Origin: Streptomyces radiopugnans
GTDB taxonomy: Bacteria > Actinomycetota > Actinomycetes > Streptomycetales > Streptomycetaceae
Reading direction: 5' to 3'
Assembly (NCBI RefSeq): GCF_900110735.1
Contig: NZ_FOET01000001.1
Coordinates: 558,001 to 622,000 of the forward strand
DNA length: 64,000 bases
The notes under the pieces are model-generated. The model had not been told where the DNA came from. It ran no database searches and worked only from the letters and a program-made list of their open reading frames with translations. A program made the translations under genes and the position numbers. Of the stretch, positions 31,159-38,924 are shown one piece after another; position 1 is the stretch's first letter; each line of letters starts with the position of its first letter.

Positions 31159-33024
31159 ATGGCGCCCCAGCCCGCCGCAGACCCCGCTGATGCCGATGCC
31201 GCTGCCGCCGCCGGTACCGGCACCCCGGCCGACCGCGTCCTGACGGCCGCGATCCGCCACAGCGCCGGACGCGCCGCGGCGATCTGCCTGCTCGCCGCCG
31301 CCTCCGCCGCCGCGTCCGTGGCCCTGCCCGCCGCGCTCGGGCACACCCTCGACCTGGCGCTGGACGGCTCCGGGGAGGCCGCCCGCTGGACGGCGCTGTG
31401 CGCGCTGCTGGTGGCGGCCGAGGTGCTGCTGGACGCGGTGAGCGCCCATCTCACCGGCACCACCGACGCCCGCTCCACCGCCTGGCTGCGCCGCCGCGGA
31501 CTGGAGCACCTGCTGGCCGTGGGCCCCCGGCGGGCGGCCCGCTTCCCCCACGGCGACCTGGTGACCCGGCTGTCGGGCAACGCGGCCGAGGCCGGCGCGG
31601 TACCCACCACCGCCGCCACCGCCGTCTCCTCGCTCCTCACCCCGCTCGGCGCCCTGGTGGCCCTGCTGCTGGTGGACCCCTGGCTCGCCGCCGCCTTCTG
31701 TGCCGGGGTCCCCCTGCTGGTGCTGCTGCTGCGCGCCTTCGCCCGCGGCTCCTCCGACAGCGTCTCGCGCTACCAGCGCGTCCAGGGCGAGATCGCCGCG
31801 CGCCTGGTCGAGGCCCTGGCCGGCGCCCGTACCCTCGCCGCCGCGGGCACCGCCGGCCGCGAACGCGCCCGCGTCCTGGCCCCGCTGCCCGAACTGGCCG
31901 CCCAGGGACGGCGGATGTGGCACGTGTACGGGCAGGCCATGGTCGGCAGCGGCGTCCTGGTCCCCCTGCTGACGATCGCCGTCCTGGCGGTGGGCGGGGT
32001 GCGGCTGACCGCCGGGGAGCTGAGCGTCGGCGAACTGCTGGCCGCCTCCCGCTACGCGGCCCTGGCCGCCGGGGTCGGCGCGGTCACCGGCCGGATCGGC
32101 GCCCTGGTGCGCAGCCGCGCCGCCGCCCGCCGCGTCGGTGAGCTGCTGGCCGTGCCCCCGGTGGCGTACGGCCGCCGCACCCTGCCGCCGGACGGCACCG
32201 GACGGCTGGAGCTGCGCGGTGTCACCGCCGTGCGCGGCGGGCGCGAGGTGCTGCGCGGTGTCGACCTGGTGGTGCCCGGCGGTGCCACGATGGCCGTGGT
32301 GGGGCGGTCCGGCTCGGGCAAGTCCACCCTCGCCGCGCTCGCCGGGCGCCTGGCCGACCCCGACGAGGGGCGGGTGCTGCTCGACGGCGTCCCGCTGGAC
32401 GGACTCGACCCCGCCGAGCTGCGCCGAGAGGTCGGCTACGCCTTCGAGCGGCCGGCCCTGTTCGGGGACACCGTCGGCGAGGCGGTCGCCTTCGGCGCGT
32501 ACGACCCGGGACCCGGAGCCGTCGAGGACGCCGCGCGGGCGGCCAGCGCGGACGCCTTCGTCCGCCGCCTGCCCGCCGGTTACGGCACCGCGCTCGCGGA
32601 CGCGCCGCTGTCCGGCGGCGAGTTCCAGCGCCTGGGCCTGGCCCGCGCCTTCGCCCACGCGGGACGGCTGCTGGTGCTGGACGACGCCACCTCCAGCCTG
32701 GACAGCGTCACCGAGCTCCAGGTCAGCCGGGCGCTGACGGACCGGGTGCGGGCCGGCACCCGGCTGCTGATCGCGCACCGCGTCTCCTCCGCGGCCCGCG
32801 CGGACCTGGTGGCCTGGCTGGAGGAAGGCCGGGTGCGGGCTGTCGGACCGCACGAGGCGCTGTGGGAACTGCCCGAGTACCGGGCGGCGTTCACGGCCGG
32901 GGACGGCCCTGGCGTCTCGGACGGCCCGGACGCCCTGGACACGCCGGATGCCCTGGACACTCCGGGTGCGCCCGGCGGCCCGGCTCCCCGGGCGGCCCGC
33001 GCCGCGGCGGAGGAGCCCCGGTGA
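31159..33024 (+). CDS. ramA: ABC half-transporter (RamA/AmfA-like)
   Basis: A 621-aa exporter with an N-terminal six-helix membrane domain (~35-325) and an ATPase domain (~350-575). Walker A is VVGRSGSGKSTLA, the Q-loop region is shortened around GYAFERPALF, the signature is LSGGEFQRLGLARA, Walker B is LLVLDDATSSLD and the switch His is in IAHRVSS. Walker B ends in Asp-Asp, not Asp-Glu, so this site may hydrolyse poorly, as in asymmetric exporters. A low-complexity tail contains DALDTPDALDTP. It would form a heterodimer with the next gene product to export the SapB-like peptide. Confidence 0.93.
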   Translation: MAPQPAADPADADAAAAAGTGTPADRVLTAAIRHSAGRAAAICLLAAASAAASVALPAALGHTLDLALDGSGEAARWTALCALLVAAEVLLDAVSAHLTGTTDARSTAWLRRRGLEHLLAVGPRRAARFPHGDLVTRLSGNAAEAGAVPTTAATAVSSLLTPLGALVALLLVDPWLAAAFCAGVPLLVLLLRAFARGSSDSVSRYQRVQGEIAARLVEALAGARTLAAAGTAGRERARVLAPLPELAAQGRRMWHVYGQAMVGSGVLVPLLTIAVLAVGGVRLTAGELSVGELLAASRYAALAAGVGAVTGRIGALVRSRAAARRVGELLAVPPVAYGRRTLPPDGTGRLELRGVTAVRGGREVLRGVDLVVPGGATMAVVGRSGSGKSTLAALAGRLADPDEGRVLLDGVPLDGLDPAELRREVGYAFERPALFGDTVGEAVAFGAYDPGPGAVEDAARAASADAFVRRLPAGYGTALADAPLSGGEFQRLGLARAFAHAGRLLVLDDATSSLDSVTELQVSRALTDRVRAGTRLLIAHRVSSAARADLVAWLEEGRVRAVGPHEALWELPEYRAAFTAGDGPGVSDGPDALDTPDALDTPGAPGGPAPRAARAAAEEPR

Positions 33025-34955
33025 GCCCGGTGAGCCGTACCGCCCCGGGCCCGGCCCGCCGCCTCCTGCCGCGCGCCGCGCGCTTCCTGCGGAGCCGGCG
33101 GCGCGTCCTGGTCCGGCTCGGCGGCTGGTCGCTGCTGGAGTCCGCGCAGACCTTCCTGGTCGGCTACGGCGTGGCCCAGGCCCTCGACCGCGGCTTCCTG
33201 GCCGGGAGCACCGGGACGGGGCTGGCCTGGCTGGCGGTGGCCGCCGCGGCGACCGTCGTCGGCGGCCTGGCCGTACGGGGGGTCTTCCGCGGGCTGGCCG
33301 ACCTGGTGGAGCCGCTGCGCGACGGGCTGCTGCGCCGGGTGGTGACCCGCGCCCTGCACGGGGCGGTGGCCGAGCCGGCCCGGGCGGACAACTCATCCGT
33401 CTCCCGCCTGACCCACCAGACCGAGCTGGCCCGGGACAGCTTCGCCGGGCTGGTGCTGGTGCTGCGCTCCTTCGTCTTCACCGCGGCCGGGGCCCTGGCC
33501 GGGCTGGCTTCCCTCCACCCCCTGCTGCTCCTGGTGGTCCTGCCGCCTCTGGTGCTGGGGCTGCTGCTCTTCACGGCCACGCTGGTGCCGATGGCGGCGC
33601 GCCAGCGGGACTTCCTCGACGCGGACGAGGCCCTCTCCACGGGCTACGGGGCCGTCGCCGCCGGGCTGCGGGACGTCGTGGCGTGCGGAGCCGAGCGGCG
33701 CACCGCCGGGGAGGCGGACGCGCTGGTCGCCACCGAGGTGGAGGCGGCACGTTCGCTGGCCCGGTGGGCCGCCGCCCGCACCGTGGCGCTGGGCGTGGCC
33801 GGGCACCTGCCGATCGTGCTGCTGCTGTTCGCCACCCCGTGGCTGCTGGAGCGGGGACTCACGGCGGGCGCGCTGCTGGGCGCGCTGACGTATCTGACCC
33901 AGTCGCTGCTGCCGGCCCTGCGCACCCTGATGAGCGCCCTGGGGGCGGCGGGCACCCGGCTGCTGGTGATCCTGGACCGGCTCGTCGGGGAGGACCCGCC
34001 GCACGGCGCGCCGGCCGCCGCGAAGTCGGCCGCCGCGCCCTCCGCGGCCCTTCCCGCCGCCCGGTCCGGCACCGTGGAATCCGCCGCGACCCCCGCCGAA
34101 ACCCCCGCGCCCGCCCCCGCCCGGCCCGCGGCCGGCTCCCGGGTGGAGCTGCGCTCGGTGACCTTCGCCTACGGCCCCGGCGCCCAGCCGGTGCTGCGCG
34201 AGGTGGACCTGACCGTCGAACCCGGCGAGCACCTGGTCGTCGTGGGCCCCAGCGGCATCGGCAAGTCCACCCTCGCCGCTCTGGTGGCGGGCCTGCTCAC
34301 TCCCGGCCGGGGCGAGGTGCTGGTGGACGGCGCCCCTCCCCGCGCCGCTGGCAGGAGCGCCGGCGAGCTGGCGCGGCAGCGTGTGCTGATCCCGCAGCAG
34401 GCGTACGTGTTCACCGGCACCCTCCGCGAGAACCTGCTCTACCTGTGCCCGGACGACCTTTCGGCAGGGGCGCCGGACGGAACACCGGGCGGGGCGCCGG
34501 AGGCCGGCCCGGAGGAGGAGAGGCTGGCCGCATCGGTGGCCGCGGTCGGGCTCGGCCCGCTGGCCGACGGGCTGGGCGGGCTGGACGCGGTGGTCGACCC
34601 GGCCGCCCTCTCCCAGGGGGAGCGGCAGCTGATCGCGCTGGGGCGGGCCCATCTGTCGCCCGCGCCCCTGGTGCTGCTGGACGAGGCCACCTGCCATCTG
34701 GACCCGGAGGCGGAGGCGCGCGCCGAGCGGGCGTTCGCGGACCGGCCCGGCACGCTGGTGGTGATCGCGCACCGGATCAGCTCGGCGCACCGGGCCGACC
34801 GGGTACTGGTGATGGACGGGGCCCGCGCCACCGCCGGAAGCCACCGCGAGCTGCTCGACCGCTCACGGCTCTACCGCGACCTGGTGGGGCGCTGGCACAC
34901 CGGCCGCGAAGGCCGGTGTGCCGTCAGGCCGGGGCGCTCTCGCGCCCCGGCCTGA
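33021..34955 (+). CDS. ramB: ABC half-transporter (RamB/AmfB-like)
   Basis: A 644-aa exporter starting at GTG 33021, overlapping the previous stop as GTGA after GGAG. The membrane domain spans ~20-330, with an Ala/Pro-rich linker (~335-380). The ATPase has Walker A VVGPSGIGKSTLA, Q-loop LIPQQAYVF, signature LSQGERQLIALGRA, Walker B LVLLDEATCHLD with Glu present, and IAHRISSAHRAD. This is the catalytically complete partner of RamA. The last ~20 codons (HTGREGRCAVRPG...) are encoded by two hairpins, suggesting recent extension into a terminator. Confidence 0.93.
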   Translation: MSPVSRTAPGPARRLLPRAARFLRSRRRVLVRLGGWSLLESAQTFLVGYGVAQALDRGFLAGSTGTGLAWLAVAAAATVVGGLAVRGVFRGLADLVEPLRDGLLRRVVTRALHGAVAEPARADNSSVSRLTHQTELARDSFAGLVLVLRSFVFTAAGALAGLASLHPLLLLVVLPPLVLGLLLFTATLVPMAARQRDFLDADEALSTGYGAVAAGLRDVVACGAERRTAGEADALVATEVEAARSLARWAAARTVALGVAGHLPIVLLLFATPWLLERGLTAGALLGALTYLTQSLLPALRTLMSALGAAGTRLLVILDRLVGEDPPHGAPAAAKSAAAPSAALPAARSGTVESAATPAETPAPAPARPAAGSRVELRSVTFAYGPGAQPVLREVDLTVEPGEHLVVVGPSGIGKSTLAALVAGLLTPGRGEVLVDGAPPRAAGRSAGELARQRVLIPQQAYVFTGTLRENLLYLCPDDLSAGAPDGTPGGAPEAGPEEERLAASVAAVGLGPLADGLGGLDAVVDPAALSQGERQLIALGRAHLSPAPLVLLDEATCHLDPEAEARAERAFADRPGTLVVIAHRISSAHRADRVLVMDGARATAGSHRELLDRSRLYRDLVGRWHTGREGRCAVRPGRSRAPA

Positions 34956-34958
34956 CGG
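34894..34958. terminator. Tandem hairpins overlapping the ramB stop codon
   Basis: Hairpin 1 has 12-bp perfect arms (34894-34905, 34911-34922) with a GCGAA loop. Hairpin 2 has 17-bp perfect arms (34921-34937, 34942-34958) with a TCTC loop and contains the TGA at 34953-34955. They share two bases and are probably a bidirectional terminator between ramB and the convergent ramR. Confidence 0.78.
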
Positions 34959-35041
34959 GCCGTCCGAGCCCGGCCGGTGGGCGCACTCACTCGCGCCCGC
35001 GCGCGCATGCGCGCCCGTCCGGGCCGCCGCCCGGCGGACGC

Positions 35042-35647
35042 TCACACCCAGCCCGCGCCCTGCGATATCCGTATGGCGTCGATCCTGTTGCGCGCCCCGG
35101 TCTTACGGGTGATCGCCGACATGTAGTTGCGTATGGTGCCGTGCGAGAGGTGCAGCCGCCTGGCGATCTCGGAGACCGTCGCCCCCTTCGCGGCCAGCGA
35201 CAGAACGCTCAACTCCCTTGCTGTGAGGGGCATTTCGGCGGAACGCAGCAGATCGTGGGCGAGGGACTCGTCCACGTATCTCTTCCCCGCGGCGACCTGC
35301 CGGATCCCCTCGAGTAACTTCTGCGGGGTGGCGTCCTTGTTGACGAATCCCAGGGCCTGTGCGTCATAGGCGCGGCGCAGCGCACCGGGACGCCCCGGGG
35401 TGGCCAGAACCAGTAACCCGCATTTTGCCGACGTCATACGCCGACACAGTTCCGCCATGCCGGCCACGTCCGGGGCCCCGGGGCCGTCCATGTCCACGAC
35501 GCACACGTCCGCCCGCAGGGCCCGGAGCCTCCCGGGATCGTTGGACCAGGGGACGTCACGCACCTCCAGGTCGGATGCATCGTTGAGCAACGCTGCCAGA
35601 CCGGATCGCAGCAGGCCGAAATGGTGCACCAGCAATACCTGAATCAC
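35042..35647 (-). CDS. ramR: RamR/AmfR-like response regulator
   Basis: A 201-aa orphan NarL/FixJ-type regulator, GTG 35647 with GGAGGA 7 nt upstream. The receiver (~1-115) has the phospho-site Asp in VCVVDMDGPG and the conserved Lys in GFVNKDATP. A LuxR-type HTH (~135-195) contains LTARELSVLSLAAKGATVSEIARRL and SHGTIRNYMSAITRKTGARNR. RamR activates the ram operon. Two in-frame TTA codons (35416-35414, residue 78; 35317-35315, residue 111) make translation depend on bldA tRNA, as for amfR in S. griseus. Codon use is AT-richer than that of its neighbours. Confidence 0.93.
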   Translation of the reverse strand: MIQVLLVHHFGLLRSGLAALLNDASDLEVRDVPWSNDPGRLRALRADVCVVDMDGPGAPDVAGMAELCRRMTSAKCGLLVLATPGRPGALRRAYDAQALGFVNKDATPQKLLEGIRQVAAGKRYVDESLAHDLLRSAEMPLTARELSVLSLAAKGATVSEIARRLHLSHGTIRNYMSAITRKTGARNRIDAIRISQGAGWV

Positions 35648-35732
35648 GTTCGAATCCTCCAGTGCCCTGATCGGGGGACGTTTGTCGAACACCCGTCAAC
35701 GAATACCTGCAAATAGCACTGGATAACGCAGA

Positions 35733-35742
35733 GTTTCGGCCA
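35733..35742 (-). promoter_or_regulatory. AdpA-like box upstream of ramR
   Basis: Minus-strand TGGCCGAAAC matches the AdpA consensus TGGCSNGWWY at nine of ten positions (A for G at position 7), about 90 bp upstream of the ramR start. AdpA activates amfR directly in S. griseus. The surrounding 35648-35803 is AT-rich for this genome and includes TTGACG near 35694-35689. Confidence 0.4.
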
Positions 35743-35803
35743 GTACCGGTTGGTAACGGGGGTGCAGGAGGTGACTGGGGGGCGCGCGAACCACCGGATC
35801 GAA

Positions 35804-36424
35804 CTACTGGCGCACTTCACTGGTCGTTTCCGCGGTGATCAATGTGCAAACCGTTTCGATGTCTTCTTGGGCCTGTTCGATCGAAATGCGTCCGGAGAGC
35901 CATCCGATCAGTGTCGAATGCCAGGTATGGGCGATGACGCGGACCGCCGAGAGCCGCTCCGGCGTCGGCGCCCCCCGCGCTCCCACGGCGTCCAGGATGA
36001 TCTCGGTGGTGAGCCGGGAGACCGCGTCGACCTCCGCGCCGGCCGAGCGGTCGGCGAAGGTGAACGCCCGCAGCATGGCCTCCGCCAGGTTCGGCTCCCG
36101 CTGGAGCGCGCGGAAGGCGCGCATCAGCGTCACCGCGACCCGGGCGGCGGGCTCCGGCTCCTTCGGCGGGTGCCGGTGCAGCGTCTCGTGCAGCCGCTCC
36201 AGCTGGTCGTGCATGGTGGCGACCAGCAGATGGACCTTGGAGGGGAAGTAGCGGTAGAGCGTGCCCAGCGCGACGTCCGCGGACTCGGCGACCTCGCGCA
36301 TCTGCACCGCGCCGAAGCCCCCGCGCCGGGCCAGCCCGGCGCTGGCCGCCAGGATGCGGCGGCGGCGCGCCTCCTGGCGCTCGGTGAGAGGCGGGGCGGA
36401 TGGGAAGCCGGGATGTGCCGTCAA
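35804..36424 (-). CDS. KstR-like TetR-family repressor
   Basis: A 206-aa regulator closely resembling KstR of mycobacteria: RRRRILAASAGLARRGGFGAV, QMREVAESADVALGTLYRYF and PSKVHLLVATMHDQLERL in the HTH, then NLAEAMLRAFTFADRSAGAEVD and WHSTLIGWLSG in the ligand domain. KstR-type proteins sense sterol-CoA or acyl-CoA intermediates. The start is TTG 36424 after AGGAG; no ATG or GTG precedes the HTH. It faces the glycosyltransferase cassette, and the shared promoter region holds a KstR-type palindrome, so it probably controls that cassette and itself. Confidence 0.85.
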   Translation of the reverse strand: MTAHPGFPSAPPLTERQEARRRRILAASAGLARRGGFGAVQMREVAESADVALGTLYRYFPSKVHLLVATMHDQLERLHETLHRHPPKEPEPAARVAVTLMRAFRALQREPNLAEAMLRAFTFADRSAGAEVDAVSRLTTEIILDAVGARGAPTPERLSAVRVIAHTWHSTLIGWLSGRISIEQAQEDIETVCTLITAETTSEVRQ

Positions 36425-36562
36425 GTCTCTCCTGCCGTCTGTCCCGTCGGGCCCGGGCGGCTCCCGCCGCGGGTCCGGGCCGTTCCGGGGGCCCGGGAGA
36501 CCGCATCCTCGCAGGACGGAGCCGTGGCGTGAATCACCCGGACCGGCCCGGTCCGGAACTTC

Positions 36563-36574
36563 TACCGGCCGGTA
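36563..36574. promoter_or_regulatory. Palindrome TACCGGCCGGTA in divergent promoter
   Basis: A perfect 12-bp palindrome midway between the TetR gene and the glycosyltransferase gene. It is AT-capped, as TetR operators in actinomycetes often are; the cognate regulator is unknown. Confidence 0.4.
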
Positions 36575-36651
36575 ATCTTGCGAGCCGGATCCGCCCCGCT
36601 CCCGGAGCCGGCCGGGTCCGGGGCGCGGGCCGAGCGCGCCCGGGGCATCCT

Positions 36652-36665
36652 TGAAACTTGTTCCA
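36652..36665. promoter_or_regulatory. KstR-type operator
   Basis: TGAAACTTGTTCCA fits the KstR consensus TnnAACnnGTTnnA exactly and lies 67 bp upstream of the glycosyltransferase start. The adjoining KstR-like gene makes it a likely operator. The next 20 bp (AGATTATCCCC) are AT-rich and may contain the -10. Confidence 0.6.
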
Positions 36666-36731
36666 GATTATCCCCGGCGGTTACGCTCCGGCGGAAAATC
36701 GCCGCGAGGACCTTCGAGAAGGGGGCCGTGA

Positions 36732-38081
36732 GTGACGGCAGAGGCCACCTGGGGCGCCGCGCCCGGACCCCTGGCGGGCGAGGCCGCCGACGGCGGCCGG
36801 CCGCTGCGGATCGCGCTGCTCACCTACAAGGGGAACCCGTTCTGCGGCGGCCAGGGCGTCTACGTGCGCCACCTGTCGCGCGAGCTGGCCCGGCTCGGCC
36901 ACCGCGTCGAGGTGATCGGCGCCCAGCCCTACCCCGTACTGGACCAGGAGGACGGCCTGCCGGGGGAGGTCTCCCTCACCCGCCTGCCCAGTCTCGACCT
37001 CTACCGGCAGCCCGACCCCTTCCGCACCCCGAAGCGCGAGGAGTACCGCGACTGGGTCGACGCGCTGGAGGTCGCCACCATGTGGACCGGGGGCTTCCCC
37101 GAGCCGCTGACCTTCTCGCTGCGCGCCCGCCGCCACCTGGCCGCCCGCCGCGGCGAGTTCGACGTCGTGCACGACAACCAGACCCTCGGCTACGGCCTGC
37201 TCGGCCTGGAGCGGCTCGGCTTCCCCCTGGTCACCACCGTCCACCACCCCATCACCGTCGACCGCCGCCTGGACCTGGCCGCCGCCGAGGGCTGGAGACG
37301 CCGGGCCTCGGTACGCCGCTGGTACGGCTTCACCCGCATGCAGAAGCGCGTCGCCCGGCGGCTGCCCACCGTGCTGACCGTCTCCGGGTCCTCCCGCCGG
37401 GAGATCACCGAGGACCTCGGAGTGCGCCCCGAGCGCATTCACGTCGTTCCCATCGGCGCCGACACCCGGCTGTTCTCGCCCGACCCCGCCGTCCCCGAAA
37501 TCCCCGGCCGCATCGTCACCACCTCCAGCGCCGACGTCCCCCTCAAGGGGCTGGTCCACCTCGTCGAGGCCCTGGCCAAGGTCCGCACCGAGCACCCGGA
37601 GGCGCATCTGGTCGTCGTCGGCAAGCGCCCGGAGAAGGGGCCGGTGGCCGAGGCGATGGAGCGCTACGGGCTCGGCGGCGCGGTGGAGTTCGTCAAGGGC
37701 ATCAGCGACCGGGAGCTGGCCAACCTGGTGCGCGGCGCCCAGATCGCCTGCGTGCCCTCCCTCTACGAGGGCTTCTCCCTGCCGGCGGCCGAGGCCATGG
37801 CCACCGGCACCCCCCTGGTCGCCACCACCGGCGGCGCCATCCCCGAGGTCGCCGGCCCCGACGGCCGGACCTGCCTGGCGGTGGAGCCGGCCGACGCCGG
37901 CGCGCTCGCCGCGGCGCTGGGCAGACTGCTCGGCGACGCGGAACTGCGGGCGCGCCTGGGCGCGGCCGGACGGGAGAGGGTGCTGCGCCGCTTCACCTGG
38001 GAACAGGCCGCCCGCGGCACGGTGGAGCACTACCGGGCCGCCGTCGAGGCCCGCGGACCCGCCGCGACCGCCCTCCACTAG
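36732..38081 (+). CDS. Glycosyltransferase family 4
   Basis: A 449-aa GT-B enzyme. The N-terminal Rossmann domain opens LRIALLTYKGNPFCGGQGVYVRHL (donor/acceptor loop), with FDVVHDNQTLGYG and TTVHHPITVD. The C-terminal nucleotide-sugar domain has VPIGADTRLFSP, LVVVGKRP and the E-x7-E motif in EGFSLPAAEAMATGTPLVA. The start is GTG 36732 after AAGGGGG. It is first in a three-gene cassette with a methyltransferase and an alpha/alpha-barrel protein. The acceptor is unknown; KstR-type control hints at a lipid or sterol-like aglycone. Confidence 0.88.
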   Translation: MTAEATWGAAPGPLAGEAADGGRPLRIALLTYKGNPFCGGQGVYVRHLSRELARLGHRVEVIGAQPYPVLDQEDGLPGEVSLTRLPSLDLYRQPDPFRTPKREEYRDWVDALEVATMWTGGFPEPLTFSLRARRHLAARRGEFDVVHDNQTLGYGLLGLERLGFPLVTTVHHPITVDRRLDLAAAEGWRRRASVRRWYGFTRMQKRVARRLPTVLTVSGSSRREITEDLGVRPERIHVVPIGADTRLFSPDPAVPEIPGRIVTTSSADVPLKGLVHLVEALAKVRTEHPEAHLVVVGKRPEKGPVAEAMERYGLGGAVEFVKGISDRELANLVRGAQIACVPSLYEGFSLPAAEAMATGTPLVATTGGAIPEVAGPDGRTCLAVEPADAGALAAALGRLLGDAELRARLGAAGRERVLRRFTWEQAARGTVEHYRAAVEARGPAATALH

Positions 38082-38165
38082 CCGCCGCCCGCCGCCTCCG
38101 GCCCGCCACCCCGGCACACCGCACCGCACCACCCGCACCACCCGCACCGAGGAAGGCAGACACCA

Positions 38166-38924
38166 GTGCTGACCGTGGACTTCTCCCGCTTCCCGCTCGC
38201 CCCCGGGGACCGGGTCCTGGACCTGGGGTGCGGCGCCGGACGCCACGCCTTCGAGTGCTACCGGCGCGGCGCCCGCGTCGTCGCGCTGGACCGCAACGCC
38301 GAGGAGATCCGCGAGGTCGCCAAGTGGTTCGCCGCCATGAAGGAGGCCGGCGAGGCCCCGGTGGGCGCCGAGGCCACCGCGATGGAGGGCGACGCCCTGG
38401 CCCTGCCCTTCCCCGACGACAGCTTCGACGCGGTGATCATCTCCGAGGTGATGGAGCACATCCCCGACGACAAGGGAGTCCTGGCCGAGATGGTCCGGGT
38501 GCTGCGCCCCGGCGGCCGGATCGCGGTGACCGTGCCGCGCTACGGACCGGAGAAGGTCTGCTGGGCGCTGTCCGACGCGTACCACGAGGTCGAGGGCGGC
38601 CACATCCGCATCTACCGCGCCGGTGAACTGCTGGCGAAGATGCGCGGAGCGGGCCTGAGGCCGTACGGCACCCACCACGCGCACGCCCTGCACTCCCCGT
38701 ACTGGTGGCTCAAGTGCGCCTTCGGGGTGAACCGGGACGGCGACGACGCCGCGCTGCCGGTACGCGCGTACCACAAGCTGCTGGTCTGGGACATCATGAA
38801 GAAGCCGCTGGCCACCCGCCTCGCCGAGGAACTGCTCAACCCGGTGATGGGCAAGAGCTTCGTGGCCTACGCCACCAAGCCGCACCTGCCCGCCGGCGCC
38901 GTCTCCGGTCAGGGGACGGCGTGA
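38166..38924 (+). CDS. Class I SAM-dependent methyltransferase
   Basis: A 252-aa enzyme. Motif I is VLDLGCGAGRHAFE, motif post-I VVALDRNAEEI, motif II DSFDAVIISEVMEHI and motif III LRPGGRIAVTVP. A C-terminal extension (~165-250) with YWWLKCAFGVNRD and YHKLLVWDIMKKP is probably the substrate-binding lid. It starts at GTG 38166 after GAGGAAGG. The stop overlaps the next start as GTGA, so this and the barrel protein are coupled. Product and acceptor are unknown. Confidence 0.88.
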   Translation: MLTVDFSRFPLAPGDRVLDLGCGAGRHAFECYRRGARVVALDRNAEEIREVAKWFAAMKEAGEAPVGAEATAMEGDALALPFPDDSFDAVIISEVMEHIPDDKGVLAEMVRVLRPGGRIAVTVPRYGPEKVCWALSDAYHEVEGGHIRIYRAGELLAKMRGAGLRPYGTHHAHALHSPYWWLKCAFGVNRDGDDAALPVRAYHKLLVWDIMKKPLATRLAEELLNPVMGKSFVAYATKPHLPAGAVSGQGTA

